A stretch of DNA of 20,545 nt, from the NCBI GenBank assembly GCA_024276815.1, contig JAJRWM010000189.1, positions 1 to 20,545 on the forward strand, given 5' to 3'. A program made the position numbers and the translations under genes. Source of the stretch: a bacterium. GTDB lineage: Bacteria > JACRDZ01 > JAJRWM01. The notes under the pieces were generated by a model. That model searched no databases. It had not been told where the DNA came from and worked only from the letters and a program-made list of their open reading frames with translations. Shown here one piece after another: positions 7,549-16,287 of this stretch. Within the stretch, counting starts at the first letter, position 1; each line of letters starts with the position of its first letter.

Positions 7549-8547
7549 TTAAAGCAATAATTCAGCGATTTGAACAGCGTTCAGCGCGGCGCCTTTGAGC
7601 AGGTTATCGCTGACAATCCACAAGTTTATTCCCTTTTCAATCGATTCATCTTCCCGGATACGGCCAACCAGGGTATCGTCTTTACCTTCAGCGTCGATGG
7701 CCAGGGGGTATTGATTGTTCGCCGGGTCATCCACCACTTTAACCCCGGGAGCGCCGGAAAGTATTTTCTTGACCTCAGCCGCCGATATTTTCACTTCAGT
7801 CTCAATATTTACTGACTCGGAATGCGCCCGGAATACCGGTATACGCACAGCCGTAGCGGTAAGTTTAATGGAATCATCGCCCATGATTTTTTGAGTTTCG
7901 TTAACCATTTTCATTTCTTCCCTGGTGTAACTATTTTCAAGAAAAATATCGATATGAGGTAAAGCGTTAAAAGCGATCCGGTATGGATAGACCTTATTCT
8001 GAAGGGGCTTATTGTCAGACCAGGCTTTCACTTGGCCGGTCAGTTCATCGATGGCTTTTTGCCCGCTGCCGCTGACCGCCTGGTAGGTGGAGACAACTAC
8101 CCGTTTGATTTTTGCCGCTCTGTGGATCGGCTGGAGAACAACCACCATCTGGATGGTCGAGCAATTGGGATTGGCGATAATTCCGTTATGCCACTTCACG
8201 TCTTCAGGATTCACTTCAGGCACCACCAGGGGCACCTGACTATCCATGCGCCAGGCGCTGGAATTGTCAATCGCCACGGCTCCGGCCCTGGCCGCTCGTG
8301 GAGCGAATTCCTTGCTGATGGACGCTCCGGCGGAGAAGAGAGCGATGTCAATCCCCTCGAATGAATCAGGTTTCAGTTCCTTAACCGTAACTTCCTCGCC
8401 CCTGAAAGTAAGATTTTTCCCGGCTGAACGTGAAGAAGCCAGAGCCACCAGTTCGCTAACCGGAAAGTTCCGATCAGCCAAAACCTTTATCATCTCACGG
8501 CCAACGGCGCCGGTAGCGCCGACAACCGCGACTTTTTTACCATTCAT
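7549..8547 (-). CDS. asd: Aspartate-semialdehyde dehydrogenase
   Basis: This 332-residue enzyme reduces aspartyl phosphate to aspartate semialdehyde with NADPH, the branch point to lysine/diaminopimelate, threonine and methionine. The N-terminal Rossmann loop GATGAVG (residues 10-16) binds NADP. The catalytic cysteine is Cys129 in NPNCSTIQM. VSTYQAVSGSGQ follows, and the general-base His242 lies in VFRAHSESVN. Length is normal. The ATG at 8547 has AGGGAG 6 bases upstream, which lies within the end of proA; the proA stop (8551) is only 3 bp away. It is the last gene of the rplU operon. It ends 14 bp from the convergent YfhO gene, with no visible terminator between them. Confidence 0.97.
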   Translation of the reverse strand: MNGKKVAVVGATGAVGREMIKVLADRNFPVSELVALASSRSAGKNLTFRGEEVTVKELKPDSFEGIDIALFSAGASISKEFAPRAARAGAVAIDNSSAWRMDSQVPLVVPEVNPEDVKWHNGIIANPNCSTIQMVVVLQPIHRAAKIKRVVVSTYQAVSGSGQKAIDELTGQVKAWSDNKPLQNKVYPYRIAFNALPHIDIFLENSYTREEMKMVNETQKIMGDDSIKLTATAVRIPVFRAHSESVNIETEVKISAAEVKKILSGAPGVKVVDDPANNQYPLAIDAEGKDDTLVGRIREDESIEKGINLWIVSDNLLKGAALNAVQIAELLL

Positions 8548-8550
8548 AAT

Positions 8551-9804
8551 CTACTCCCTGATCTGTCCGTTACCAAGAATTATAAATTTAACGGAGGTTA
8601 ATTCCTCAAGCCCCATAGGCCCCCGGGCGTGTAATTTTTGGGTGCTGATACCAATCTCGGCGCCCAAACCGAATACCGCGCCATCGGTAAACCGGGTCGA
8701 AGCGTTAACGTAAACAGCGGCTGAATCGACTTCCGCCAGAAAATCACGTGATGTCTGGTAATCAGTCGTAACGATAGCGTCTGAATGATGAGAGCCGTAT
8801 TGGTCAATATGGTCCACCGCTTCTTTAAAACTGTCCACAATCCGAACAGCCAGAATCAGGTCCAGATATTCTTCATACCAGTCGTCCTCAGTCGCCGCGA
8901 CAGCTGATGACAAAATGGCGCGGGTACGTTCACAGCCGCGTAATTCCACCCCGGCTTTTTGATATCGCTCACCCACCTTCGGCAGAAATTTCGCGGCTAT
9001 ATCCTGGTGCACCAGCAGCGTTTCCATGGCGTTACATACCCCTGGACGATGGACTTTGGCGTTAAAAGCGATCTCGACAGCCATTTCAAGCTCAGCGTCT
9101 TTATGGATATAGGTATGACAAACCCCCTTATCATGCTTGATAACCGGAATGGTCGAGTTCTCCACGACCGCCCGGATAAGACCATGTCCGCCGCGCGGAA
9201 TGATTATGTCAATATAGTTATCCATTTTAAGCATGATCTGAACCGCTTCACGGTCGGTAGTGGAAATGACCTGAACCGTTTCGGCCGGCAAACCCGCTTT
9301 CGTTAATCCGCTCCGCAAAACGTCAGCCAGGCAGAGATTGCTGTTAATCGCCTCCGAGCCGCCGCGAAGAATGACGGCGTTACCGCTTTTCAAACATAAC
9401 CCGGCGGCGTCAACCGTAACATTGGGACGAGACTCATAGATAATGCCGACAACGCCGAGGGGAGTCCGCACCTTGCCGATTTCCAGGCCATTAGCCTGAC
9501 GATTGATATTAAGCACTTCTCCAACCGGGTCCTTCAAATTGGCGATATCACGCAAACCATCAGCCATTCCCTTGATCCGCTGGTCATTCAATGTTAATCG
9601 ATCAATCAAAGCTTTACTCAGCCCTTTTTCTTTTCCTTGTTGGAGATCACGCGCGTTTTCCGACTTTATCCGCTCGGCGCCCTCCTCAATCAGGTCGGCG
9701 ATAATGCGCAAAGCTTTATCTTTTTGAGCGGATGACAGAACAGCGAGTTTCCGGGCGGCGGCTTTAGCGGCCGCCCCAATTTGGTGTATCGACTCTGTAA
9801 GCAT
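8551..9804 (-). CDS. proA: Glutamate-5-semialdehyde dehydrogenase (gamma-glutamyl phosphate reductase)
   Basis: This 417-residue enzyme catalyses the second step of proline synthesis, NADPH reduction of gamma-glutamyl phosphate to glutamate-5-semialdehyde. It has the aldehyde-dehydrogenase fold. The diagnostic sequences are GVVGIIYESRPNVT (about 117-130), LRGGSEA (about 146-152), IIPRGGHGLI (about 201-210) and the catalytic Cys257 in KVHRPGVCNAMETLL. The ATG at 9804 is preceded by AAGGGGA at good distance, and the gap to proB is 2 bp. ProB and ProA are known to work together because the acyl phosphate intermediate is unstable, which fits this tight coupling. asd, another semialdehyde dehydrogenase acting on an acyl phosphate, follows directly. 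Confidence 0.98.
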   Translation of the reverse strand: MLTESIHQIGAAAKAAARKLAVLSSAQKDKALRIIADLIEEGAERIKSENARDLQQGKEKGLSKALIDRLTLNDQRIKGMADGLRDIANLKDPVGEVLNINRQANGLEIGKVRTPLGVVGIIYESRPNVTVDAAGLCLKSGNAVILRGGSEAINSNLCLADVLRSGLTKAGLPAETVQVISTTDREAVQIMLKMDNYIDIIIPRGGHGLIRAVVENSTIPVIKHDKGVCHTYIHKDAELEMAVEIAFNAKVHRPGVCNAMETLLVHQDIAAKFLPKVGERYQKAGVELRGCERTRAILSSAVAATEDDWYEEYLDLILAVRIVDSFKEAVDHIDQYGSHHSDAIVTTDYQTSRDFLAEVDSAAVYVNASTRFTDGAVFGLGAEIGISTQKLHARGPMGLEELTSVKFIILGNGQIRE

Positions 9805-9806
9805 AT

Positions 9807-10958
9807 TTATCCCCTTTTTGTTAAAACGAGATTATCCCGATGGATGACTTCTTCGTATCTGGTGTTTTCCTCACCGAGGATTTTGGTTATTTCAGACGAT
9901 TTTTTGCCTTTTATTTTTTTTATCTCAAAGGCGGAATAATTAACTAATCCTCTGGCTATTTCAGATGACTTTTCGTTGACAACCTTGACCATATCGCCAG
10001 CCTTGAACTTGCCGTGAACCGCGCTGACGCCAATCGGCAGCAGGCTGGTTCCCTTTTTAATAAGAGCGGCGGCGGCGCCCCGATCGACAGTTATCTCGCC
10101 CCGTGACGACTTGGTATAGGCGATCCATCGCCTTTTAGTGGATAATTTGCGTTTGCGGGGAAAAAACATAGTGCCTTCATTTTCTTCTTCGCTAAAAAAT
10201 ATATTCCTGATTATTTTATCTTTTTCACCATTGGCGATTATCATCGCTCCGCCGGCGGCGACAATCTTTTCAGCCGCGGATAATTTACTCGACATGCCGC
10301 CGGTGCCGAACTTTGAGTAGCCTTTCTTGACAAATGATTTGATTTCATCGGTAATCACCTCGACTTCAGGAATAACCCTGCCATCGTTATCCAGCAGGCC
10401 GCCAACCGTTGACAGGTTCAGCGCCAGGTCCGCTTCGACCAAATGCGCTACAATCGCGGACAGGTTGTCATTGTCGCCAAAACGTATTTCCTCAACCGAA
10501 ACGGTATCGTTCTCATTGATTATAGGAATTATTTTTTTTTCCAACAGTTTGAAAATCGTATTACGGGCATTCAAATACTGGATACGATTGTCAACCAAAT
10601 CCTGAGTTAATAATAGTTGCGCCACCGGATACCTGTGACCTTTACGCTCCAGGTTATGGAACGCTTCCTGATACATGTGCATCAATTGTATTTGGCCAAC
10701 CGCGGCCGCTGCCTGCCTTTCGGGAATAGCGTCCGGTTTTTCGTTGAAGCCCAAGGTGTTGCAACCAATTCCAACCGCGCCTGAAGTAATGATAATTACT
10801 TCCCTGCCCTGATCTATCAAGCCAATTATCTGGTTGACGAAGGCGTCCAGGCGGAATTTATTGATACCAAATTTTTCCGTGGTTTTACTGGCGGTTAACA
10901 CGCCGGTGCCGATTTTAATGACTATTCTTCGGGCGTTTTTGATAATTTTATTGCGCAT
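9807..10958 (-). CDS. proB: Glutamate 5-kinase with C-terminal PUA domain
   Basis: This 383-residue enzyme phosphorylates glutamate with ATP, the first and feedback-controlled step of proline synthesis. The amino-acid-kinase domain (about 1-265) shows VIKIGTGVLT (13-22), TSGAVGIG (58-65), INENDTVSVEEIRFGDND (147-164) and FGTGGMSSKLSAA (217-229). A PUA domain (about 285-370) follows, starting near GEITVDRGAAAALIKKG. The PUA form is usual in many bacteria and is associated with oligomerisation rather than catalysis. The ATG at 10958 lies 9 bp after the obgE stop, with AGG about 8 bases upstream; proA follows after 2 bp. Confidence 0.98.
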   Translation of the reverse strand: MRNKIIKNARRIVIKIGTGVLTASKTTEKFGINKFRLDAFVNQIIGLIDQGREVIIITSGAVGIGCNTLGFNEKPDAIPERQAAAAVGQIQLMHMYQEAFHNLERKGHRYPVAQLLLTQDLVDNRIQYLNARNTIFKLLEKKIIPIINENDTVSVEEIRFGDNDNLSAIVAHLVEADLALNLSTVGGLLDNDGRVIPEVEVITDEIKSFVKKGYSKFGTGGMSSKLSAAEKIVAAGGAMIIANGEKDKIIRNIFFSEEENEGTMFFPRKRKLSTKRRWIAYTKSSRGEITVDRGAAAALIKKGTSLLPIGVSAVHGKFKAGDMVKVVNEKSSEIARGLVNYSAFEIKKIKGKKSSEITKILGEENTRYEEVIHRDNLVLTKRG

Positions 10959-10967
10959 AATATATGC

Positions 10968-12230
10968 CTAATAACGAGAAAAGACAAACTCGCTCTCTCC
11001 CACCACGATGGTGTCGCCTTCCTCAATCCCGGCGTCTTCCAGGGCCTGGTTAATCCCCAGTTTTTCGAAGATACGATCCAGACGCTGACGGGCTTCAAAA
11101 TTAGTAAAATCGGTAATATGCACCCATTTCTCCGGCTCTTTCCCGGATATTATATACGCGTTGCCCTCTTTTTTCACCTTGTACCTAGGCTCAAAAACCA
11201 CTTTCTTGACGGTTGCCCTGGTTTCAAGCTGACGGGGGATACTGTCCAGGAGTTTGCTGGCGGCATAAACAAGCTCGCGCGTCCCCTTACCGGTTACGGC
11301 TGAAACGGCATAAACAGACAACCCCATTTTCTTGAAATCCCGCTTAAGTTCAGGCAAAACACCCCGGACATCGGTAATATCGATCTTGTTAACAGCGATT
11401 AATCTGGGCAGACTGGCCAGCACTTCGCTGTATTCCCTTAGTTCCTGATCGATAATTTTAAACTCGTCAATCCAGCCGCGCTCCTCATTGTTGGCCGGAT
11501 CGATAAACTGAATGAGCAGACGGGTTCGCTCGATATGTTTTAAAAATTTGTCGCCCATGCCAACGCCCTCATGCGCCCCCTCAATCAAGCCGGGAATATC
11601 CGCCATCACAAAGCGTTTGGTTTCGTCAACAATGACCACTCCCAGGTTGGGGGAGAGAGTCGTAAAGGGATACGAGGCGATTTTAGGATGCGCGTCGGTT
11701 ACCCGGGAAAGGAAGGTTGATTTGCCGGCGTTAGGAAAACCGACCAGGCCGACATCGGCGATAAGTTTCAAGTCCAGACGAAGTTCACGCGCTTCGCCGG
11801 GCTCGCCTTTTTCATAAAGCCTGGGCGCTTTATTGCGATTACTCTGGAAACTGGCGTTTCCCCGACCGCCCCGGCCGCCTTTGGCCACGATTATTTCAGA
11901 ATTGGGTTTTACCAGATCGGCGAGCAGGTTGCCGCCTTCATCATAGACCATGGTTCCGGGCGGAACTTTAAGATACAAGGGGGCCGCGCTTTTTCCGTGA
12001 GCTTTCTTACCGCTGCCCCTTTGACCAGCCGCGGCTTTAAAGTGCGGACGGTAATGAAAATCAATCAGGGTGGACAAATTATCGTCCACCCTGATAATAA
12101 CATCTCCGCCATTACCGCCGTCCCCGCCATCGGGACCGCCTTTGGGCACAAACTTCTCACGGCGAAAACTGGAGGCTCCGCTACCGCCGTCTCCCGCTTT
12201 GACCTTGATTAAGACCTGGTCTAAAAACAT
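10968..12230 (-). CDS. obgE: Obg-family GTPase with OCT domain
   Basis: This 420-residue protein is a ribosome-associated GTPase needed for large-subunit assembly. Residues 1-158 form the glycine-rich Obg fold, with the GDGGSGA and GGDGGNGGD stretches. The G domain follows, with P-loop GFPNAGKS (164-171), switch I at FTTLSPNLG (189-197), DIPGLIEGAHEG (211-222, the DxxG motif), NKID (281-284) and a SAVTGKG motif (310-316). Residues about 345-415 form the C-terminal OCT domain, which is absent from some lineages. It lies between rpmA and proB with 9 bp gaps on both sides. No clear Shine-Dalgarno is seen before the ATG at 12230, so translation may depend on the ribosomes finishing rpmA. Confidence 0.98.
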   Translation of the reverse strand: MFLDQVLIKVKAGDGGSGASSFRREKFVPKGGPDGGDGGNGGDVIIRVDDNLSTLIDFHYRPHFKAAAGQRGSGKKAHGKSAAPLYLKVPPGTMVYDEGGNLLADLVKPNSEIIVAKGGRGGRGNASFQSNRNKAPRLYEKGEPGEARELRLDLKLIADVGLVGFPNAGKSTFLSRVTDAHPKIASYPFTTLSPNLGVVIVDETKRFVMADIPGLIEGAHEGVGMGDKFLKHIERTRLLIQFIDPANNEERGWIDEFKIIDQELREYSEVLASLPRLIAVNKIDITDVRGVLPELKRDFKKMGLSVYAVSAVTGKGTRELVYAASKLLDSIPRQLETRATVKKVVFEPRYKVKKEGNAYIISGKEPEKWVHITDFTNFEARQRLDRIFEKLGINQALEDAGIEEGDTIVVGESEFVFSRY

Positions 12231-12239
12231 AGACCGGGA

Positions 12240-12518
12240 TTATTCCGCGACGGCTTCAGTGACAACCGCGGGAACGATATTGATCCATTTTTTGCCTCTG
12301 GCTTTAGTCGCGAATTCAACCTGACCATCAACCAGGGCGAAAAGAGTATAATCCTTACCGCAACCAACATTGATACCGGGTTTAAACGTGGTACCGCGCT
12401 GCCACACCAAAATATTGCCGGCTCGAACCTTCTCGCCGCCATACTTTTTGACGCCTAATCTTTTACCTATACTATCTCTACCGTTACGAGTGCTACCACC
12501 GGCTTTTTTATGAGCCAT
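12240..12518 (-). CDS. rpmA: 50S ribosomal protein L27
   Basis: This 92-residue protein begins [20 protein letters not shown], the standard L27 N-terminus that reaches towards the peptidyl-transferase centre. There is no N-terminal extension of the kind cleaved by the Prp protease in Bacillota, and no prp gene is present between rplU and rpmA. The ATG at 12518 has AAGGAG 8 bases upstream. The gap to rplU is 23 bp. Confidence 0.99.
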   Translation of the reverse strand: MAHKKAGGSTRNGRDSIGKRLGVKKYGGEKVRAGNILVWQRGTTFKPGINVGCGKDYTLFALVDGQVEFATKARGKKWINIVPAVVTEAVAE

Positions 12519-12541
12519 AACAAAAACTCCTTAATAAATAA

Positions 12542-12850
12542 TTAACTGGCAATATCAGTAATCTTGATCTCGGTGAACAATTGCCTGTGCCCCTGCTTAC
12601 GCTTATAATCTTTTCGTCGTTTAAATTTGATGACGACAATTTTTTTGTCTTTTTCAGTTCGAATAATCTCGCCTGTCACCCTGGCCTTATCCAAAACCTC
12701 GCCAAGCTGAATTTTATCGTCAGTAGAGACCATTAACACTTTTTCAAACTCCACCTTATCGCCGGGTTCACCAGCGATTTTTTCGGATCTGATAATATCC
12801 CCGACCCTTACCAAATGCTGATGACCAGCAACTTCAACAACTGCGTACAC
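12542..12850 (-). CDS. rplU: 50S ribosomal protein L21
   Basis: This 102-residue protein has the L21 pattern: MYAVVEVAGHQHLVRVGD at the start and IVVIKFKRRKDYKRKQGHRQ (about 71-90) as the rRNA-binding basic block near the end. The start codon is GTG (12850-12848). A purine-rich AGAGGGGGG run (12868-12860) lies 9 bases upstream as the ribosome-binding site. It is the first gene of the rplU-rpmA-obgE-proB-proA-asd operon, about 59 bases after the predicted transcription start. Confidence 0.98.
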   Translation of the reverse strand: MYAVVEVAGHQHLVRVGDIIRSEKIAGEPGDKVEFEKVLMVSTDDKIQLGEVLDKARVTGEIIRTEKDKKIVVIKFKRRKDYKRKQGHRQLFTEIKITDIAS

Positions 12851-12878
12851 TTAACTCAACCCCCCTCTAGGCGTCTTT

Positions 12879-12911
12879 TAAACAGATTTCCATTAACATG
12901 ATAAACAGATT
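12879..12911 (-). repeat. 10 bp direct repeat in the rplU leader
   Basis: On the minus strand AATCTGTTTA occurs at 12911-12902 and again at 12888-12879, a period of 23 bases. The first copy covers the predicted transcription start and the second lies in the leader. It could be a tandem binding site for a regulator of the ribosomal operon, or chance. Confidence 0.4.
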
Positions 12912-12915
12912 GGGC

Positions 12916-12944
12916 ATTTTATTACATTACGAGCCGCTTGTCAA
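12916..12944 (-). promoter_or_regulatory. Sigma-70 promoter of the rplU operon
   Basis: A perfect TTGACA (12944-12939), a 17-base spacer and TAAAAT (12921-12916) form the strongest sigma-70 promoter in the window. The predicted start near 12909 gives a leader of about 59 bases before the GTG of rplU. Such strength suits a ribosomal-protein operon. Confidence 0.82.
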
Positions 12945-13008
12945 GCCCCAAAAATTTGGAGTTCCCAAACAGGTACTCTTAATGCTTAAACCTGGTGGAC
13001 ACCCAACC

Positions 13009-14799
13009 TCAACCAACCGGCATACGGATGATAAAGGATGTTCCCCGCCCGGGAGTTGTTTCAAACTCAAGTGAACCCTGATGTTTTTCCACGATAACCG
13101 AGCGCGCGATGGCCAGCCCCTGCCCGGTTCCCTTGCCAACTTCCTTGGTGGTGAAGAAAGGATCGAAAACACGCGCCTGAACTTTTTCGGGTATGCCGTT
13201 TCCGGTATCAGTTATGCGGATTTCCACTCCCCGCTCGCCATCCCGCCTGCTACTTACGGTGATCGTGCCTTTTTCTTCGGCATTTTCCCCGATTTTCTCG
13301 ACAATAGCATGGGCCGCGTTAACAAGAATATTCAGGATCGCCTGGTTGAACTCGCCAATCAAACACGACACCAGCGGTAAATCAGTGGCTAAATCAGTCA
13401 CCACCTCGGCATGATACTTCCATTCATTGCGGGCTATGGTAATCGCGTTGTTTAACGTTTGATTAATATCCAGGGCGCTTTTCTCCTTACCGCCGGGATG
13501 AGAAAATTCTTTCATCGCCCTAACAATTTTGGACACACTCTCTATTCCTTCCAGAGTCTGACTGATCGCCGGCGGAATTTCCTGGAGTATATACTCATAA
13601 TCCATTTCTTCCACTATCTTTTCAACTCCCTGGATATCAGTTTCGGTTAACCGGTTTTCCTTGACCGCTTTTAACAACTTATCGTACTCCGCCTGAATAT
13701 CGATTAAATCCTTAAAAGCGTCTCTTAAAAACACGGTATTATCGCTGATAAACTGCATGGGAGTGTTGATCTCATGAGCGATGCCGGCCGCCAATTGTCC
13801 GATTGAGGCCAGTTTTTCAGATTGGAGGGCCTGGGTCTGAGCCTGTTTAAGCTCCTTATGCAGGGTTATCAGATCGTTAACCATTTCCGTTAGAGATTTT
13901 TCTTTTTCCGCTAATTTCTTGTTGGCGGCTTTTAATTCGCTTTCGACTTCCTCGCGTTTTTTTATGTCAAAGATTAACCTTTGATTGGCGGCTTCCAGTT
14001 CTCTGGTACGTTGCTGAACTTTATTTTCCAGTTCGTCTCTGGACTCAACCAGCACCATCTCGGCCTGTTTAAGCCCGGTAATATCCTCAAACAAGGCGAC
14101 AAAATGTTTTTTTTGAGGGCTAAAGGCTGAAATTGTATACCACTTGTTGAGCGGCTCGAAGTAGGCGCCAAACCTGACCGGCTTGCCGGTCAACGCGACT
14201 TTTCCGTAAATAGCGATGAGGTCGGGGTCGGCGTTTTCTATTTCAGGCATGATCTCGGTAATTCTTTTCCCGATTATATCGCGGCTAAAACCGGTATATT
14301 CTTCGAAGGCTTTATTGATTTCCAAAAAAACGTAGTCAATCGGCTCACCTTCAGCGTTGAGAATAATTTCATGATAGGCGCACCCGCTTAACATATTCTC
14401 AAACAGGGAACGAAATTCATGCTCGCTTTTCCGCACCGCTTCCTCGGCGGCAAATTGTTCGGTGATATCAGTAACAATCATCCCCCAACCGTCATCATTC
14501 AGCTTAAAGGTATCGATATTTAAACGCAGTTCACCGGACCAGGAGTTTAAAACCACGTTTTTACAGGTAAAGGACCGGAGCGCTCCGGCGTTTTCCAGGT
14601 ATTTTTTGTATTCAACGCTCTTTTCAATTTCCGGTAGAAGCTGGCTGAGATTTCTCCCAAGCAACGCGTTTTTCCTTTTCTCAGGTGTAAATAAATTCAA
14701 TCCGGCCTTGTTAACATCAATTAAATCGAGCTTTGAATCGAACACCATAAAGGGAAAGGACGCGAATGCGATCAGGTTAGCAACAAAAATTTGGCTCAT
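13009..14799 (-). CDS. PAS-domain sensor histidine kinase
   Basis: This protein of about 596 residues has no transmembrane segment, so it is probably cytoplasmic. Two PAS domains (about 5-115 and 120-245) are followed by a long coiled coil (about 245-330). The dimerisation/phosphoacceptor helix follows, with His342 in GIAHEINTP. The ATPase domain has the N-box region FNQAILNILVNAAHAI, G1 ITDTGNGIP, the F-box FDPFFTTKEVGKGTGQGL and a final GTSFIIRMP. All catalytic motifs are intact. ATG at 14799 is chosen, with GGA 7 bases upstream; TTG at 14811 would add four residues without ribosome-binding support. No receiver domain or response regulator lies beside it, so it is an orphan kinase by context. 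It sits downstream of the HD-GYP gene but 257 bp away, probably with its own promoter. Confidence 0.93.
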   Translation of the reverse strand: MSQIFVANLIAFASFPFMVFDSKLDLIDVNKAGLNLFTPEKRKNALLGRNLSQLLPEIEKSVEYKKYLENAGALRSFTCKNVVLNSWSGELRLNIDTFKLNDDGWGMIVTDITEQFAAEEAVRKSEHEFRSLFENMLSGCAYHEIILNAEGEPIDYVFLEINKAFEEYTGFSRDIIGKRITEIMPEIENADPDLIAIYGKVALTGKPVRFGAYFEPLNKWYTISAFSPQKKHFVALFEDITGLKQAEMVLVESRDELENKVQQRTRELEAANQRLIFDIKKREEVESELKAANKKLAEKEKSLTEMVNDLITLHKELKQAQTQALQSEKLASIGQLAAGIAHEINTPMQFISDNTVFLRDAFKDLIDIQAEYDKLLKAVKENRLTETDIQGVEKIVEEMDYEYILQEIPPAISQTLEGIESVSKIVRAMKEFSHPGGKEKSALDINQTLNNAITIARNEWKYHAEVVTDLATDLPLVSCLIGEFNQAILNILVNAAHAIVEKIGENAEEKGTITVSSRRDGERGVEIRITDTGNGIPEKVQARVFDPFFTTKEVGKGTGQGLAIARSVIVEKHQGSLEFETTPGRGTSFIIRMPVG

Positions 14800-15056
14800 T
14801 GGTTTTTCCAATAACTGACTGGCGTTTTACATTCAGCCACGTCGCGTAATCTTAAATAATAATTAATATAATTATTTATCAAATAACCGCCTTGCTGTTT
14901 TCCACTCACGTTTTTAAGATAGTATTTCCCCCTATTGGTTTTAAACAAATTTGAATAAACTTGGTTGAGGATTATTGGTCTGTAGATTTCAGCAACGGTG
15001 AATTGGGAAATATTTTAGTATTAAGATTGGTTTTTTCGGGAAAGATACCGGAGATT
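14800..15056 (-). other. Intergenic region upstream of the two-PAS kinase
   Basis: These 257 bp hold no credible gene. A very AT-rich stretch (14850-14882) contains TTGATA (14882-14877) and TTATTT (14859-14854) at 17-base spacing. This is a weak sigma-70 promoter candidate for the kinase. I see no clear terminator after the HD-GYP gene. Confidence 0.3.
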
Positions 15057-16268
15057 TTAGCAGGTGATTTTGTCTTCTAAAATCTCGTCGATCCGCAAAC
15101 CGCTGTTTTGGGAAAGGGCTAAATTAACCCGGCGTTTACGAGGGCGGTCATACCTCTCCTGTTTCACTATGATATCGACGGTGGGGCGGAAAGGATTAAA
15201 GGAAGCCTTGGAGACCACCCCTTCTTCCCCGTTATTCAATCTCACTTTCGTGCCAACCGGATAGAGGGGCACATTGAAAAGAAATTTTTCCAGATAATTT
15301 TCATCGAAGGAATTTTTGCATATTCTCAAGCACTCTTTCAGCGCGTCATGTTTCTGCATCTTTTCACGGTGGGGGCGGGTAGACGAAAGTGAATCAAAAG
15401 TATCGCTGATCGCGATAATTTTTGAGAACAGATCAATCTCATCCCGTAACAATCTGTTCGGATAACCGCTTCCGTCTACCCTCTCATGGTGGTGGGATAC
15501 CGCCTTCAGGATGCGTGAAGACATCTGGGGAAGCTTCTCCAGCATTTCCCTGCTGTAGGAGCTGTGTTTCTTGACCTCTTCGTATTCTTCAACCGTCAAT
15601 TCATCAGCTTTATGCCTTATTTCATCAGGTACTTTTAACATGCCGACATCATGGAGCAACGCGCTCAGACCCAGTTCGATCAGTTCTTCTTTCGCCAGCT
15701 TTAAAGCCAGGCCGATGATTAATGAATAAATCGCTACGTTAGCTGAATGCATATACAGATATTCCGACTCACACTCCAAGGATGTCTGCTGCTGACGTAT
15801 ATTAGCCTCTTCGTTAAGCTCGTCAATCATTTTCTCCAGGCTCTTTTTAAAGTTGTCCAGGTTGAGCCGGTTATAATTTTTCAGTTCCTGAAACGAGGCC
15901 CAGGTGATTTCTTCCAGGTCACGATGCGATCTGCCAAAACGCTGGGTCAGTTTTTCCTCGCTATCTATCTGCGCCATGCTCATTTCAATGCCGGCTTTTT
16001 GGGGTATTTCTCTTCGGATAAAATTCTGCCTGGTGAAATAGTTATCATCGTTTGAATCTTTTATTTCCGGGAAAAGAGCTTCCTCAGCCGGCGACTCCTC
16101 CTCGATAATCACGGTTCGGATAGCGTAATTTTTCAGTCGTCTGATATAATCTGCGGTTATGATTTGACCGCTTTCCAGCAAGACTGTCTGACTCCCGGTA
16201 TAAATAGTCTGCGCCAGTCTCATGCCCGGTTTAACTTCACTGATATCAAGTTTGATTACTCTTTTCAT
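15057..16268 (-). CDS. HD-GYP domain protein, probable cyclic-di-GMP phosphodiesterase
   Basis: In this 403-residue protein the N-terminal region (about 5-60) contains ISEVKPGMRLAQ and a KNYAIRTVII segment, the usual leader domain of this family. A charged linker follows. The HD-GYP domain (about 165-335) carries HDVGM (206-210), HHHERVDGSGYP (259-270, with GYP at 268-270) and ISDTFDSLSS. The C-terminus has VGTKVRLNNGEEGVV, another common family end. HD-GYP proteins hydrolyse cyclic di-GMP to GMP or pGpG. The usual HDxGK lysine is methionine here, a known variation, so activity is likely but not certain. ATG at 16268 has GGGAG 5 bases upstream; an upstream TTG or GTG extension has no such support. 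It lies 19 bp after cheX and probably shares its promoter. Confidence 0.92.
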   Translation of the reverse strand: MKRVIKLDISEVKPGMRLAQTIYTGSQTVLLESGQIITADYIRRLKNYAIRTVIIEEESPAEEALFPEIKDSNDDNYFTRQNFIRREIPQKAGIEMSMAQIDSEEKLTQRFGRSHRDLEEITWASFQELKNYNRLNLDNFKKSLEKMIDELNEEANIRQQQTSLECESEYLYMHSANVAIYSLIIGLALKLAKEELIELGLSALLHDVGMLKVPDEIRHKADELTVEEYEEVKKHSSYSREMLEKLPQMSSRILKAVSHHHERVDGSGYPNRLLRDEIDLFSKIIAISDTFDSLSSTRPHREKMQKHDALKECLRICKNSFDENYLEKFLFNVPLYPVGTKVRLNNGEEGVVSKASFNPFRPTVDIIVKQERYDRPRKRRVNLALSQNSGLRIDEILEDKITC

Positions 16269-16287
16269 GCCATCTCCCGAAAAAAAA

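Noticed and set aside
8246-8713. Plus-strand frames opposite asd, proA, proB and obgE
   Set aside because: They are shadows of strongly conserved minus-strand genes and lack start signals and recognisable domains.
12950-12963. Palindrome CCAAA/TTTGG as a terminator for the two-PAS kinase
   Set aside because: The stem is short and weak, and no T-run follows on the minus strand; it lies just upstream of the rplU promoter.
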